Source of the DNA: Achromobacter sp. Bel
GTDB taxonomy: Bacteria; Pseudomonadota; Gammaproteobacteria; Burkholderiales; Burkholderiaceae_B
Assembly (NCBI RefSeq): GCF_012928505.1
Contig: NZ_JABBJN010000015.1
Location: 1-64,000 of the forward strand
Direction: 5' to 3'
DNA: 64,000 bases
Below, piece after piece: positions 8,980-17,253 of this stretch; the stretch's first letter is position 1, and every line of letters begins with the position of its first letter. The position numbers were made by a program, and so were the translations under genes. Below the pieces are notes generated by a model. The model searched no databases. It saw only the letters and a list, made by a program, of their open reading frames with translations, and was not told the origin of the DNA.

Positions 8980-9471
8980 CTACCCGAGCTTGCCCAGCAA
9001 GCCGATCAATTGGCGCTTTTCCGCCGCGGCCAATTGCGTGCTGATGCGCGCGTCATGCGCTTTGACGGCTTGGGTGATGTCGGCCAACACCTTTTCGCCC
9101 GTCTGGGTCATCGCCAGCGAATAGGCGCGCTTGTCGTGTTGGGCTTCCTGCCGTTCGACATAGCCCAGGTCCTGCAATTGGTTGACGATCTGCACGGCCC
9201 CCGACCGCGCAATGCCCAGGATGCGCGCCAGGTCCGTGAGCTTCAGGTTGGCGTTGGCCGCGATCAGCGTCAGCGAGGAAAAGCGCTGGGGCGTGATGTC
9301 CCACGGCGCCAGTGCATTCAGGAAGTCTTCGTAGATCACGATCTGGGCGCGCCGGATGGCGTAGCCGACCAGTTCGTCCAAGGCGCCATACCGGATGCCG
9401 GGTACATGCGGGTCGAAATGCTCGCCCCGCGCGGCAGGGCGCCGGGGGCGTTGGGATGCGGCTCTGGACAT
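8980..9471 (-). CDS. MarR family transcriptional regulator
   Basis: Winged-helix regulator of 163 residues. The DNA-binding region runs LKLTDLARILGIARSGAVQIVNQL (about residues 75-98), followed by the wing EAQHDKRAYSLAMTQTGE. It is divergent from the flavin monooxygenase operon, with a perfect 21-bp palindrome in the shared region at 9588-9608. It is therefore probably an aromatic- or drug-responsive repressor of that operon. Confidence 0.93.
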   Translation of the reverse strand: MSRAASQRPRRPAARGEHFDPHVPGIRYGALDELVGYAIRRAQIVIYEDFLNALAPWDITPQRFSSLTLIAANANLKLTDLARILGIARSGAVQIVNQLQDLGYVERQEAQHDKRAYSLAMTQTGEKVLADITQAVKAHDARISTQLAAAEKRQLIGLLGKLG

Positions 9472-9587
9472 GGGGCGGGATCGCGGTTTTTGGGGCCATC
9501 GCGTAAGAAGGCCTCAACACTAATGCACCCATTGTCGCCGCGCTAGCAGATTACGGGAAATCCCCGGGGTGCGGAAGGCGTCCGGAT

Positions 9588-9608
9588 TTTGTTATGTTGC
9601 ATAACAAA
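9588..9608. promoter_or_regulatory. MarR-type operator palindrome
   Basis: Nine-base arms TTTGTTATG and CATAACAAA surround the three bases TTG, a perfect inverted repeat. It ends 17 bases before the monooxygenase ATG and lies between this gene and the divergent MarR gene. Size and AT-rich arms fit MarR-family operators. The assignment to the adjacent MarR protein is inference. Confidence 0.75.
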
Positions 9609-9625
9609 TAAAACCAGGAGCAGAC

Positions 9626-10891
9626 ATGCAAATCGTCATCGCCGGCGCCGGCATCGGCGGGCTGACGCTCGCCTTGATGCTGCATCGGCGCGGCATCGAT
9701 TGCCGCGTCTATGAAAGCGCGCAGGAACTCAAGCCCTTGGGCGTGGGCATCAACCTGCTGCCGCATGCGGTGAGCGAACTTGAGCAGTTGGGCCTGATGC
9801 CCGGGTTGGCCGAGCGCGCCATCGAGACCTCGCAACTGCACTACTACAACAAGTTCGGCCAACCGATCTGGCGCGAGCCGCGCGGGCTGGACGCGGGGTA
9901 TCCACTGCCGCAGTTTTCGGTGCACCGGGGGGAATTCCAAATGCTCTTGGCGCAGGCGGTGCGCGAACGGCTGGGCGAGGACGCCATCGTCACGGGCAGG
10001 GTGCTGGAGTCCGCGGAACAGGATGCCTTAGGCGTCGTGGCGAATTTCCGGCGCCGGCAGGATGGGGGACTGCAAAGCGTGCGCGCGGACATCCTGGTGG
10101 GCGCGGACGGCATCCATTCGGCGTTGCGCCGCCAATTGCATCCTGCCGGCGACGAGCCGCGTTTCTCCGGCCGCATGCTGTGGCGCGCCGTGACCGAAGC
10201 GCCGCCCTATCTGGACGGCCGCAGCATGTTCATGGCGGGGCATCAGGACCAGAAATTCGTCTGTTATCCGATTTCGGAACCGCTGCGCCGCCAGGGGCGG
10301 TCGTTGATCAACTGGATCGCCGAACTGTCCGTGCCTGGCGCCGAGCTGCCCGCCACCGACTGGAACCGGCAGGTGGACAAGTCGGTGTTCGCGGACCGCT
10401 TCGCCGATTGGCGCTGGGACTGGATCGATATCCCCGCCATCATCGACGGCGCGCAAGCGATCTACGAGTTCCCTCTGGTGGACCGCGACCCCCTGCCGCG
10501 CTGGACGCGGGGGCGCGTGACCCTGCTGGGTGATGCCGCGCACCCCATGTACCCCATCGGTTCGAATGGGTCGGCGCAGGCGATTCTGGACGCGCGCTGC
10601 CTGTCGGATTGGCTGGCGCAAGCGGCAAGCGGCGCGGTGCGCTTGCCCGAGACCGCCTTGCTGGAATACGAGGCCGAGCGCCTGCCCCGCACGGCGGGCA
10701 TCGTCCTGCGCAACCGCTTGAACGGGCCGGAGCAAGTAATGCAGATGGCCGAAGAGCGCGCGCCGCACGGGTTCGACGACATCGGCGACGTGATCGCGCC
10801 GCAGGAGTTGGCGGCGGTATCGTTGCGCTACAAACAACTCGCGGGATTCGATCCCGCCACTGTGCAGAAGAACCGGGGGGAAGCATCATGA
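9626..10891 (+). CDS. FAD-dependent monooxygenase (group A, salicylate-hydroxylase/PhzS-like)
   Basis: Flavoprotein hydroxylase of 421 residues. It has the GxGxxG motif at the start (VIAGAGIGGLTLALML), an inner VGADGIHSALRR (DG motif) near residue 176, and GDAAHPMYPIGSNGSAQAI near 301 (GD motif). These are the three fingerprints of NAD(P)H-dependent aromatic hydroxylases. Ribosome site CCAGGAG precedes the ATG. It overlaps the DUF3237 gene by four bases (ATGA) and a Bug receptor gene follows, suggesting a catabolic unit for an aromatic acid under MarR control. Confidence 0.92.
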   Translation: MQIVIAGAGIGGLTLALMLHRRGIDCRVYESAQELKPLGVGINLLPHAVSELEQLGLMPGLAERAIETSQLHYYNKFGQPIWREPRGLDAGYPLPQFSVHRGEFQMLLAQAVRERLGEDAIVTGRVLESAEQDALGVVANFRRRQDGGLQSVRADILVGADGIHSALRRQLHPAGDEPRFSGRMLWRAVTEAPPYLDGRSMFMAGHQDQKFVCYPISEPLRRQGRSLINWIAELSVPGAELPATDWNRQVDKSVFADRFADWRWDWIDIPAIIDGAQAIYEFPLVDRDPLPRWTRGRVTLLGDAAHPMYPIGSNGSAQAILDARCLSDWLAQAASGAVRLPETALLEYEAERLPRTAGIVLRNRLNGPEQVMQMAEERAPHGFDDIGDVIAPQELAAVSLRYKQLAGFDPATVQKNRGEAS

Positions 10892-11388
10892 ACCACAGCA
10901 CCGAGGCATTGGCGCAACCGTTGGCTGATCCGTTGGCGCCGGCGCTGGAACACGTGGCGACCGTGGTGGTCGAGGTGGGCGCGCCGCAGGAAGTGGGCGA
11001 TACGCCGCAAGGCCGCCGCCGCCTCATCCCGATCACGGGCGGCACGGTGGACGGCCCGCGTCTTCGTGGCAAGGTCCTGCCGGGCGGTGCGGATTTCCAG
11101 GTGATCCGTTCGGCCACCTACACCGACATCCACGCGCGCTACGTGATCGAGACCCCAGACGGCGAACGCATCTACGTCGAGAACACCGGCATCCGCACGG
11201 GCCACGCCGATGACATCGCCCGTCTGGTGCGCGGCGAAGCCGTCGACCCCGCGCGCATCTATTTCCGTAGCTATCCGCGCTTTGAAACCGCGTCGCCGGC
11301 GTTGGGCTGGATGAACGAAAGCCTGTTCATCGGCACCGGGGCGCGCTACCCCGACCGGGTGGAATTGCGCTTCTACCGCATCTGCTGA
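10888..11388 (+). CDS. DUF3237 family protein
   Basis: Protein of 166 residues with the DUF3237 pattern: VVVEVGAPQEVGDTPQGRRR, ITGGTVDGPRLRGKVLPGG, and the closing IGTGARYPDRVELRFYRI. The family forms a small beta-barrel of unknown function and is often found next to aromatic degradation genes. Its ATG overlaps the monooxygenase stop codon, so the two are translationally coupled. Confidence 0.9.
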   Translation: MNHSTEALAQPLADPLAPALEHVATVVVEVGAPQEVGDTPQGRRRLIPITGGTVDGPRLRGKVLPGGADFQVIRSATYTDIHARYVIETPDGERIYVENTGIRTGHADDIARLVRGEAVDPARIYFRSYPRFETASPALGWMNESLFIGTGARYPDRVELRFYRIC

Positions 11389-11438
11389 ATCCGCGGCCCC
11401 CGCCACGGAACGAAATCCTACACAACCCGGAGACAACC

Positions 11439-12404
11439 ATGACATCGACGCTGCGCCGCCTGTTGGGCGGCTTCCTGCTGTGCCTGCCGATCGCGGCGGT
11501 GGCGCAGTTCCCCAACGGCCCCGTGCGTCTGAACGTGGGCTTTCCGCCGGGAACGGGGCCCGACATCGTGGCGCGCACGCTGTCGCAGCATATGGGGCCG
11601 CTGCTGGGTGAAAGCGTAGTGGTGGAAAACAAGGTAGGCGCGGGCGGGCAGATCGCCGCGCAGGCGGTCGCGCGCAGCCCGGCGGACGGTCAGACCCTGC
11701 TCTTGGGCGAGGTCGGTTCCATCAGCATTTCGCCTGCCACCTACCGCAATCTGAACTACGATCCGCCACGCGATTTCGCGCCGATCTCCGAAGTGGTGCG
11801 CGCCGACTTTGTGCTGGTGGTGCCGGCCGATTCCCCGTACCAGGATCTGGCTGCCTTCGTCGACGGCGCCAGGAAGGCCGCGGACCGCCTCAATTTCGCC
11901 ACCTTCGGCGCCGGCACGCCCGGGCATTTCGGGGCCGAGCTGTTCGCCCGCGAAGCCGGCATGAAGATCGAAGCCATTCATTACCGTTCCACGGGCGATG
12001 CCGTGTCGGGCCTGGTGTCCGGCGCGGTCCAGGCCGCATTCGTGACGACGGCGCTGGCGGTGCCGCAGGTGCAGGGTGGCAAGCTGCGTGCGCTGGCGAT
12101 CACCGGCGCGCAGCGTTCGCCCGCCTTGGCGGCCGTGCCGACCTTTGCCGAGCGCGGCTTGCCCGCCGTCAACTTCGGCGCGTGGTTCGCGCTGTTCGCG
12201 CCGGCCGGCACGCCGGACGCGGTGCTGAACCGCTTGCAGAAGGACAGCGCCCAGGCCCTCACCCAGCCCGCCGCGGTGCGCAGCCTGGGCGAAGCCGGCT
12301 TCGTGGTGGTCGGGTCGGACCGCCCGGCGCTGCAAGCCTTGTTGGCCTCGGAATCCAAACGCTGGGCCGACGTCGTGAAAGCGACGGGATTCCGGGCGGA
12401 TTGA
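11439..12404 (+). CDS. Bug-type tripartite tricarboxylate transporter-family binding protein
   Basis: Periplasmic binding protein of 321 residues with a Sec signal peptide (cleavage after AVAQ near residue 21). Typical Bug elements are VRLNVGFPPGTGPDIVARTLS, VVVENKVGAGGQIAAQAV, NLNYDPPRDFAPIS and the late LAAVPTFAERGLPAV. Bugs capture carboxylated ligands. Most Alcaligenaceae copies, like this one, lack adjacent TctAB membrane subunits. It is third in the MarR-controlled unit (50-base gap) and could bind the aromatic substrate of the monooxygenase. Confidence 0.92.
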   Translation: MTSTLRRLLGGFLLCLPIAAVAQFPNGPVRLNVGFPPGTGPDIVARTLSQHMGPLLGESVVVENKVGAGGQIAAQAVARSPADGQTLLLGEVGSISISPATYRNLNYDPPRDFAPISEVVRADFVLVVPADSPYQDLAAFVDGARKAADRLNFATFGAGTPGHFGAELFAREAGMKIEAIHYRSTGDAVSGLVSGAVQAAFVTTALAVPQVQGGKLRALAITGAQRSPALAAVPTFAERGLPAVNFGAWFALFAPAGTPDAVLNRLQKDSAQALTQPAAVRSLGEAGFVVVGSDRPALQALLASESKRWADVVKATGFRAD

Positions 12405-12467
12405 TGCGTCCTTAGCGGGAACACTAGCGCTGTTGCTTGCGTTATCCAGCCGATTGGGTTCATGAAT

Positions 12468-12482
12468 GGAACAGTTTGTTCC
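12468..12482. promoter_or_regulatory. Inverted repeat upstream of the nitroreductase gene
   Basis: GGAACA and TGTTCC flank GTT, a perfect 6-3-6 inverted repeat 110 bases before the nitroreductase ATG and 64 bases after the Bug stop. It could be an operator or part of the Bug gene 3' end. There is no T-run, so it is not a classic terminator. Confidence 0.35.
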
Positions 12483-12592
12483 GGCTAAAAATCTCGGATT
12501 TCGGCGTCGGAAGGGTGTTCCCGTCATGGCCGGGCCGGTAGAATCGCCTCGCATACCACCCCTCTATCTACTGGTCGAAAGGTCATATTCTG

Positions 12593-13192
12593 ATGAGCAA
12601 CGCATATCTCGACGCCCTCAAGAAGCGCCGCACCCAATATTCTCTGGGCCGCAACCTGTCGGCCTCCAAAGAGCAACTGGCGACCCTGATCCAGGACGCG
12701 ATCAAGCACAGCCCCTCGTCGTTCAATTCGCAAAGCTCGCGCGCCGTGATCCTGTTCGGCGCTGAAAGCGTCAAGCTGTGGGACCTGGCGATCGAAGCCG
12801 TGCGCAAGGTCGCGCCCGCCGAGGGCTTTGACAAGACCGAAGCCAAGCTCAAGAGCTTTGCCGCTGGCGTGGGCACGGTGCTGTTCTTCGAAGACCAGGA
12901 CGTCGTCCGCAGCCTGCAGGAAAAGTTCGCCCTGTACGCCGACAACTTCCCGGTGTGGTCGGAACAGGCGGGCGGCATGGCCCAACTGTCGGTCTGGACC
13001 GCGCTGGCCAACGCCGACGTCGGCGCCAGCCTGCAGCACTACAACCCGCTGATCGACGATGTCGTGGCAAGCGAATGGAAAATTCCGGCGTCGTGGAAGC
13101 TGCGCGCGCAAATGCCGTTCGGTTCGAACGAGAACGGCTTTGGCGACAAGGGCTTCATGGACGACGCCGAACGCTTCCGCGTGGTCGGCTGA
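12593..13192 (+). CDS. Nitroreductase family protein (Frm2/Hbn1-like)
   Basis: Protein of 199 residues in the FMN nitroreductase fold. The N-terminal LKKRRTQYSLGRNL, the HSPSSFNSQSSRAVIL segment and the C-terminal EWKIPASWKLRAQMPFGS match the Frm2/Hbn1 (COG3560) branch, known from yeast fatty-acid-repression mutants and bacterial homologues. Such proteins reduce nitro or quinone compounds. It stands alone, followed by a strong terminator. Confidence 0.9.
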   Translation: MSNAYLDALKKRRTQYSLGRNLSASKEQLATLIQDAIKHSPSSFNSQSSRAVILFGAESVKLWDLAIEAVRKVAPAEGFDKTEAKLKSFAAGVGTVLFFEDQDVVRSLQEKFALYADNFPVWSEQAGGMAQLSVWTALANADVGASLQHYNPLIDDVVASEWKIPASWKLRAQMPFGSNENGFGDKGFMDDAERFRVVG

Positions 13193-13238
13193 TCCAGCCA
13201 TCCGGGCGCGGATCGCTGTCCGGATAGCCGCAGGTTTC

Positions 13239-13283
13239 AAACCCGCATTTCCCTAAAAGGGGGATGCGGGTTTTCAACTTTTT
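13239..13283 (+). terminator. Strong Rho-independent terminator after nitroreductase
   Basis: AAACCCGCAT pairs with ATGCGGGTTT and the stem continues with TTCCC against GGGGG, for about 15 bp around a TAAAA loop. It is followed by T and CAACTTTTT. The A-rich 5' flank is short, but the stem could also work on the minus strand. Confidence 0.85.
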
Positions 13284-13428
13284 ACGGGATACGACCAAGT
13301 GCCAGCGATGGCGGATCCCTCGGTAGGCGCAGTGCATAATAGCGGTTGACCGGCTAATGTCCGTTTCAGGGCTGGGCCATACATCCCGCCGAAAAAGAAA
13401 AAAAGCGCGCGATTCGAGGAGATTGCTG

Positions 13429-14484
13429 TTGGACCCGATACTCGCCGGACTGTCGAATTCCCTGCCGCAGGCTAAAACAGTCGAGCAATTGACCCGTCCG
13501 TTGCTTGATATGCTGGGCAGCGTGACAGGATTGGAATCCACTTACCTCACGTCGATCGATTTGAAAGCCGATGTGCAGCATGTGCGCTTTGCGCGCAACG
13601 TGGGCGATATGCAGATTCCCGAAGGCTTGTCGGTTCCGTGGTCGGACACCCTGTGCAAGCGCGCGCTGGAAGAAGGCCGAATGTGCACCAGCGATGTCTC
13701 TCACAGCTGGCCCGATTCGGAGGCTGCCCGTCTACTGGGCATCCAGACTTATGTCAGCGCGCCTGTGCGCACGGATGAGGGCATGCTGCTGGGCACGCTG
13801 TGCGCGGCCAGCGCCAAGCCGCATCAGATCGCCCCGCAGGCAGAGGCCGTGTTGAAGCTGTTTTCCAACGTGATCGCCAACTTCCTGCAGCGCGAGTTGC
13901 TGATGGAAGCGTTGCATGCCGCCAACGTCCGCCTGATGTCATACGCGCTGACCGATCCGCTGACCGGCCTGCCCAACCGCCGCGCGCTGTATGAAGAACT
14001 GGAGCGCCTGGAAAAGCGCGCCTTGCGCGAAGGGGGCAGCGTGCTGGTGGGGGTGATCGACCTGGACGGTTTCAAGGGCATCAACGATACGTACGGGCAC
14101 CAGCAAGGCGACGTGTTCCTGCAGGAGGTTTCGCGCCGGCTGGCCGGAACGCTGCGCACCTCGGACATGCTGGGGCGCATCGGCGGCGACGAGTTCGTGC
14201 TGGTCGGCCCCGGCCCGGCCATCGAACGCGGCAATGCCGGCCCCGGGGGCGAAGCGCTGCGCGGTGAAGCCGAGGACGCCGCGCGGTCGCTGGAGGAACG
14301 CGCCACGGCGGCTACGATCGGCCGCTACCCGTTGGGCGATGCGGTGTTGCCTTACGAAGGCGCAAGCGTCGGCGTGGTGGCGGTAGACCCGCGCGGACTG
14401 GACGCCGAAGCGGCGGTTCGCCTGGCCGATGCGCGCATGTACGAGATCAAGCGCGCGCGCAAGGCAGCGCGCACGATCCATTGA
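13429..14484 (+). CDS. Diguanylate cyclase with GAF domain
   Basis: Makes cyclic di-GMP from two GTP. A GAF domain (about residues 15-165) precedes a GGDEF domain (about 180-345). The active motif GGDEF is at residues 252-256, and RTSD five residues before it is the canonical RxxD inhibitory site, so product inhibition is expected. The TTG at 13429 is preferred as start because GAGGAG sits 7 bases upstream and the protein then begins MDPILAGLSNS. An in-frame ATG at 13357 would add a basic 24-residue leader without a good ribosome site. No membrane segment, so it is cytoplasmic. Confidence 0.88.
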   Translation: MDPILAGLSNSLPQAKTVEQLTRPLLDMLGSVTGLESTYLTSIDLKADVQHVRFARNVGDMQIPEGLSVPWSDTLCKRALEEGRMCTSDVSHSWPDSEAARLLGIQTYVSAPVRTDEGMLLGTLCAASAKPHQIAPQAEAVLKLFSNVIANFLQRELLMEALHAANVRLMSYALTDPLTGLPNRRALYEELERLEKRALREGGSVLVGVIDLDGFKGINDTYGHQQGDVFLQEVSRRLAGTLRTSDMLGRIGGDEFVLVGPGPAIERGNAGPGGEALRGEAEDAARSLEERATAATIGRYPLGDAVLPYEGASVGVVAVDPRGLDAEAAVRLADARMYEIKRARKAARTIH

Positions 14485-14542
14485 ATGCGGCAAGTCCGGA
14501 CGGCGCTATATTCAAGCGATCCCCACCTACCCGGAGCGTTCC

Positions 14543-14971
14543 ATGCAGACCAACGAAATCCATCGCGGCCGCCTGATCGACCACATCCAGTTGGTTGTCC
14601 GCGACCTTCCCGCCAGCCAGGCGTTCTACCAGGCCGTTTTCGATGCCCTGAAGGTGCCGATGGGCGGCACGGGCGACGGGTACTTCTGGGCCGATGAGTT
14701 GTTCGTCTCGACCGCCGACAGCCCGGCAGCGCAAGGCCAACTGACCGGCCGTCACCATCTGGCGTTCCAGGCGCAAGACCAGGCGATGGTCGACGCCTTC
14801 CATCGGGCGGCGCTGGCCCACGGCGGCAAGGACAACGGCGCGCCCGGATTCCGCGACTACCATCCGGGCTACTACGGAGCATTCGTGCTGGATCCGGACG
14901 GCAACAACATTGAAGCCGTCTTCCACGGCGAGGCCAACCGCAGCGCGCCCTCGGTCAAAGTGACGTTCTGA
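14543..14971 (+). CDS. VOC (glyoxalase/bleomycin-resistance) family protein
   Basis: Protein of 142 residues with one vicinal-oxygen-chelate domain: HIQLVVRDLPASQAFYQAVF near the start, HHLAFQAQDQAMVDAFHRAAL in the middle and GAFVLDPDGNNIEAVFHG at the end. The His, His and Glu at the usual places are present, so it may bind a divalent metal. ATG at 14543 has CCGGAG upstream. Substrate unknown; it stands alone. Confidence 0.9.
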   Translation: MQTNEIHRGRLIDHIQLVVRDLPASQAFYQAVFDALKVPMGGTGDGYFWADELFVSTADSPAAQGQLTGRHHLAFQAQDQAMVDAFHRAALAHGGKDNGAPGFRDYHPGYYGAFVLDPDGNNIEAVFHGEANRSAPSVKVTF

Positions 14972-15118
14972 CGTTACATATCCTTCGCGACAAGCGCCTG
15001 AAGCGCAAAGACTGATAAATTTGCGCCTTCAAGGGGGCAAAAGGGACGTTTTCCCTTCCGGCGCCCCAGGCCGAGAAATGCCCATTTCCATTTCTCTACT
15101 TGCGATAGAACAGAACCG

Positions 15119-16321
15119 ATGCTGAAAAGAAAACTAACGGCTTTTGGAATGTGCGTGGCGCTGCCCCTGGGCATCGCGGCAGCCCCGGCGCAGGCTCAGG
15201 CCCCTGCGCAACAACAGGCTTCCGCGCAGCCGCCAGCCGAAGCGGCGGAGCGTTACGGGCCGTTCGTCTATTTTCCCAGCGCGCCCAATTTGCTGATTTA
15301 TCACACGGGTGTCGGCGCCAACGACATGCTGAACCTGAAAAAGGCGCTGCGCGAGCATCCCTCCATTGCGACCCTGATCCTGCAGAACAATGGCGGCGGG
15401 CTCGTGCATATCGGGCTGGTCGTGGCCGAAGAGGTCTATGAGCGCGGTCTGAACACGTACATTCCCAAAGACAGCTACTGTGCGTCCGCTTGCGCGTTCG
15501 TGTATTTTGCCGGCCGCCAGCGCCTGGCCGAAGGCCGTTTGGGCGTGCATCAGATCTCTGCACCGGAAATGACGGGCGAGCAGGCCCAGTTCGGCGTGTC
15601 GGATATCGTCGCCACGCTGCCGAAGTATGGCGTGTCGGCGGATGTGCTGGGCATCATGTTCAGCACGCCGTCCAAAGACATGTACTTCTTCTCGCCGCAG
15701 GAAATCGCCAAGTACGGCATCAACCGGACCGGGCAGACGCAGGTGGCGCAGAACAGTCCGCCGCCGCGCGGCACGGGCGGCGGCCAGGGCGGCCAGGCCA
15801 ACGCTCCCGCGGCCACGCCTGCCCCCGCACCGGCGCAAGCCCAGACCCCCGCGCCGGCGCCAGTTCAGACGGCACATGGCGGCGCGGCGCCCGTCGCCAA
15901 CCCGTACATGAAAAAAGAAACGGCTCCTGCCGCCATTTCCGACGAGCAAAAGGCGGTCAACGCCGCAGCCTTGATGATCCAGGCGGGCAGCGGCACGAAT
16001 GAAGAATCGATGAACTTCACGCGCGAGTTCTACGCGGATACGGTCGACTACTTCAAGAAGACGCGGCCCAAGTCCGAGATCCTGGCGGACAAGGAAGCGT
16101 ATTTCGCCCGCTGGCCCATTCGCCGCTTCGTTGTCGACCAGAGCACGCTGAAGGCGCAATGCAAGGACCAGCTGTGCAAGGTCGTTGGCATCTACGACTA
16201 CAAGGTATCCAGCCCGGCACGCGGCAAGACCGCCACCGGCACGTCCAACTTCACCTATGTGCTGGATCTGCGCAACCGCTACCGCATCGTGATGGAAGAC
16301 AGCGAAGTCATCAGCCGCTAG
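15119..16321 (+). CDS. Secreted Clp-fold (COG3904-like) protein with C-terminal accessory domain
   Basis: Protein of 400 residues with a signal peptide (cleavage near AQAQAP, residue 27). Residues about 45-205 resemble the ClpP/crotonase-fold periplasmic family COG3904: the GGG turn in LQNNGGGLVHIG and the motif YCASACAFVYFAG with probable nucleophile Ser123 are visible. A Pro/Ala/Gln-rich linker (about 218-265) joins a C-terminal region (about 280-400) that looks like an NTF2-type domain, with Cys349 and Cys354 possibly disulphide bonded. The LprI-like gene follows 28 bases later, probably in one operon. Whether it is a protease is unknown. Confidence 0.75.
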   Translation: MLKRKLTAFGMCVALPLGIAAAPAQAQAPAQQQASAQPPAEAAERYGPFVYFPSAPNLLIYHTGVGANDMLNLKKALREHPSIATLILQNNGGGLVHIGLVVAEEVYERGLNTYIPKDSYCASACAFVYFAGRQRLAEGRLGVHQISAPEMTGEQAQFGVSDIVATLPKYGVSADVLGIMFSTPSKDMYFFSPQEIAKYGINRTGQTQVAQNSPPPRGTGGGQGGQANAPAATPAPAPAQAQTPAPAPVQTAHGGAAPVANPYMKKETAPAAISDEQKAVNAAALMIQAGSGTNEESMNFTREFYADTVDYFKKTRPKSEILADKEAYFARWPIRRFVVDQSTLKAQCKDQLCKVVGIYDYKVSSPARGKTATGTSNFTYVLDLRNRYRIVMEDSEVISR

Positions 16322-16349
16322 GCCGGCCCTTGGAACAGAGCAGAACGTA

Positions 16350-17213
16350 ATGAAATCCGGATTTCCCGCAGTAAAGCTGTTGCTTCTAGCCGGCCTGGCC
16401 ATGGCTTCGGCGCCCGCGCTGGCGATCGATTGCGTCAAGGCCGGCACGCCCGCCGAAAAGCTGATCTGCTCGGACAAGAAGGCCATTGCGGCCGATGCCG
16501 AACTGAACCGGGCTTACCGCGCGATGCTCAAGCAGGCGCCCGACAGCGATATCCGCGCCATGCTGGTGGCAAGCCAGAAGCGCTGGGTCGAGGCACGCGA
16601 CAAGGCGCTGGACCGGTTGGTCTCCGACCCCGACGCGCTGCCCGATGACAAGACCGCGGGCGAGATCGCGCGGGAATTGATCGGCAACCGCACGGCGCAA
16701 TTCAAGGAAGCCGAAAAGGGTTCCGCCACGCCGGACATGATCCGCCGCGCCGTTGCGCAGCAGCAGTTCCAGGCGCAATTCACGGGCGGCGCGTACGCGG
16801 GCTACTGGACGTCGTGCGACGTGCTGCCGCGGGACTACGTGTATTACGGCTGCTTTGCGATCCGCCACTACCAGAACAACGACCGCATTTGCTCGGTGGA
16901 CGAATCCTGGGCGTCCGGCGACGTCTACACCAAGCGATATGTGGCCAATGTGGTGGGCGGCAAGCCCCAGGTCGTGGCGTCCTGCTCCTTCAATAGTTCT
17001 GACGAAGCCTGCGCCAGCGTCGGCGACACCCCCGCAAGATGGAATCCGCAGCCGGAGCAGCCGGAGTATGTCTATGCGTCGGAACCGCTGCCGAAGATCG
17101 ATGGCGAGATCGACGCGTCGGACGATTACGAATGGGTCAAGGCCTGCCTGACGGAGCCTGCGTATGGCCGGGAAGTCTCAGCCGGCCAGCCGCGCAGCCC
17201 CCTTCAAAAATGA
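16350..17213 (+). CDS. Secreted protein with LprI-like (DUF1311) N-terminal domain
   Basis: Protein of 287 residues with a Sec signal peptide (MASAPALA, cleavage near residue 25). Residues about 26-110 match the DUF1311/LprI lysozyme-inhibitor-like repeat: DCVKAGTPAEKLICSDKKAIAADAELNRAY, with two cysteines in the conserved places and SQKRWVEARDKA. The remainder, with several cysteines, is not recognised. It probably forms an operon with the Clp-fold protein upstream, so the pair may act on or protect the cell envelope. Confidence 0.8.
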   Translation: MKSGFPAVKLLLLAGLAMASAPALAIDCVKAGTPAEKLICSDKKAIAADAELNRAYRAMLKQAPDSDIRAMLVASQKRWVEARDKALDRLVSDPDALPDDKTAGEIARELIGNRTAQFKEAEKGSATPDMIRRAVAQQQFQAQFTGGAYAGYWTSCDVLPRDYVYYGCFAIRHYQNNDRICSVDESWASGDVYTKRYVANVVGGKPQVVASCSFNSSDEACASVGDTPARWNPQPEQPEYVYASEPLPKIDGEIDASDDYEWVKACLTEPAYGREVSAGQPRSPLQK

Positions 17214-17253
17214 CGCCTGCGCCGGGAATGACCCGGAGCAGGGGGGCGGGCGT

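Noticed and set aside
15020-15075. Hairpin AAGGGA-CGTTT-TCCCTT before the Clp-fold gene as a riboswitch or terminator
   Set aside because: Stem too short (6 bp) and no T-run or known aptamer pattern.
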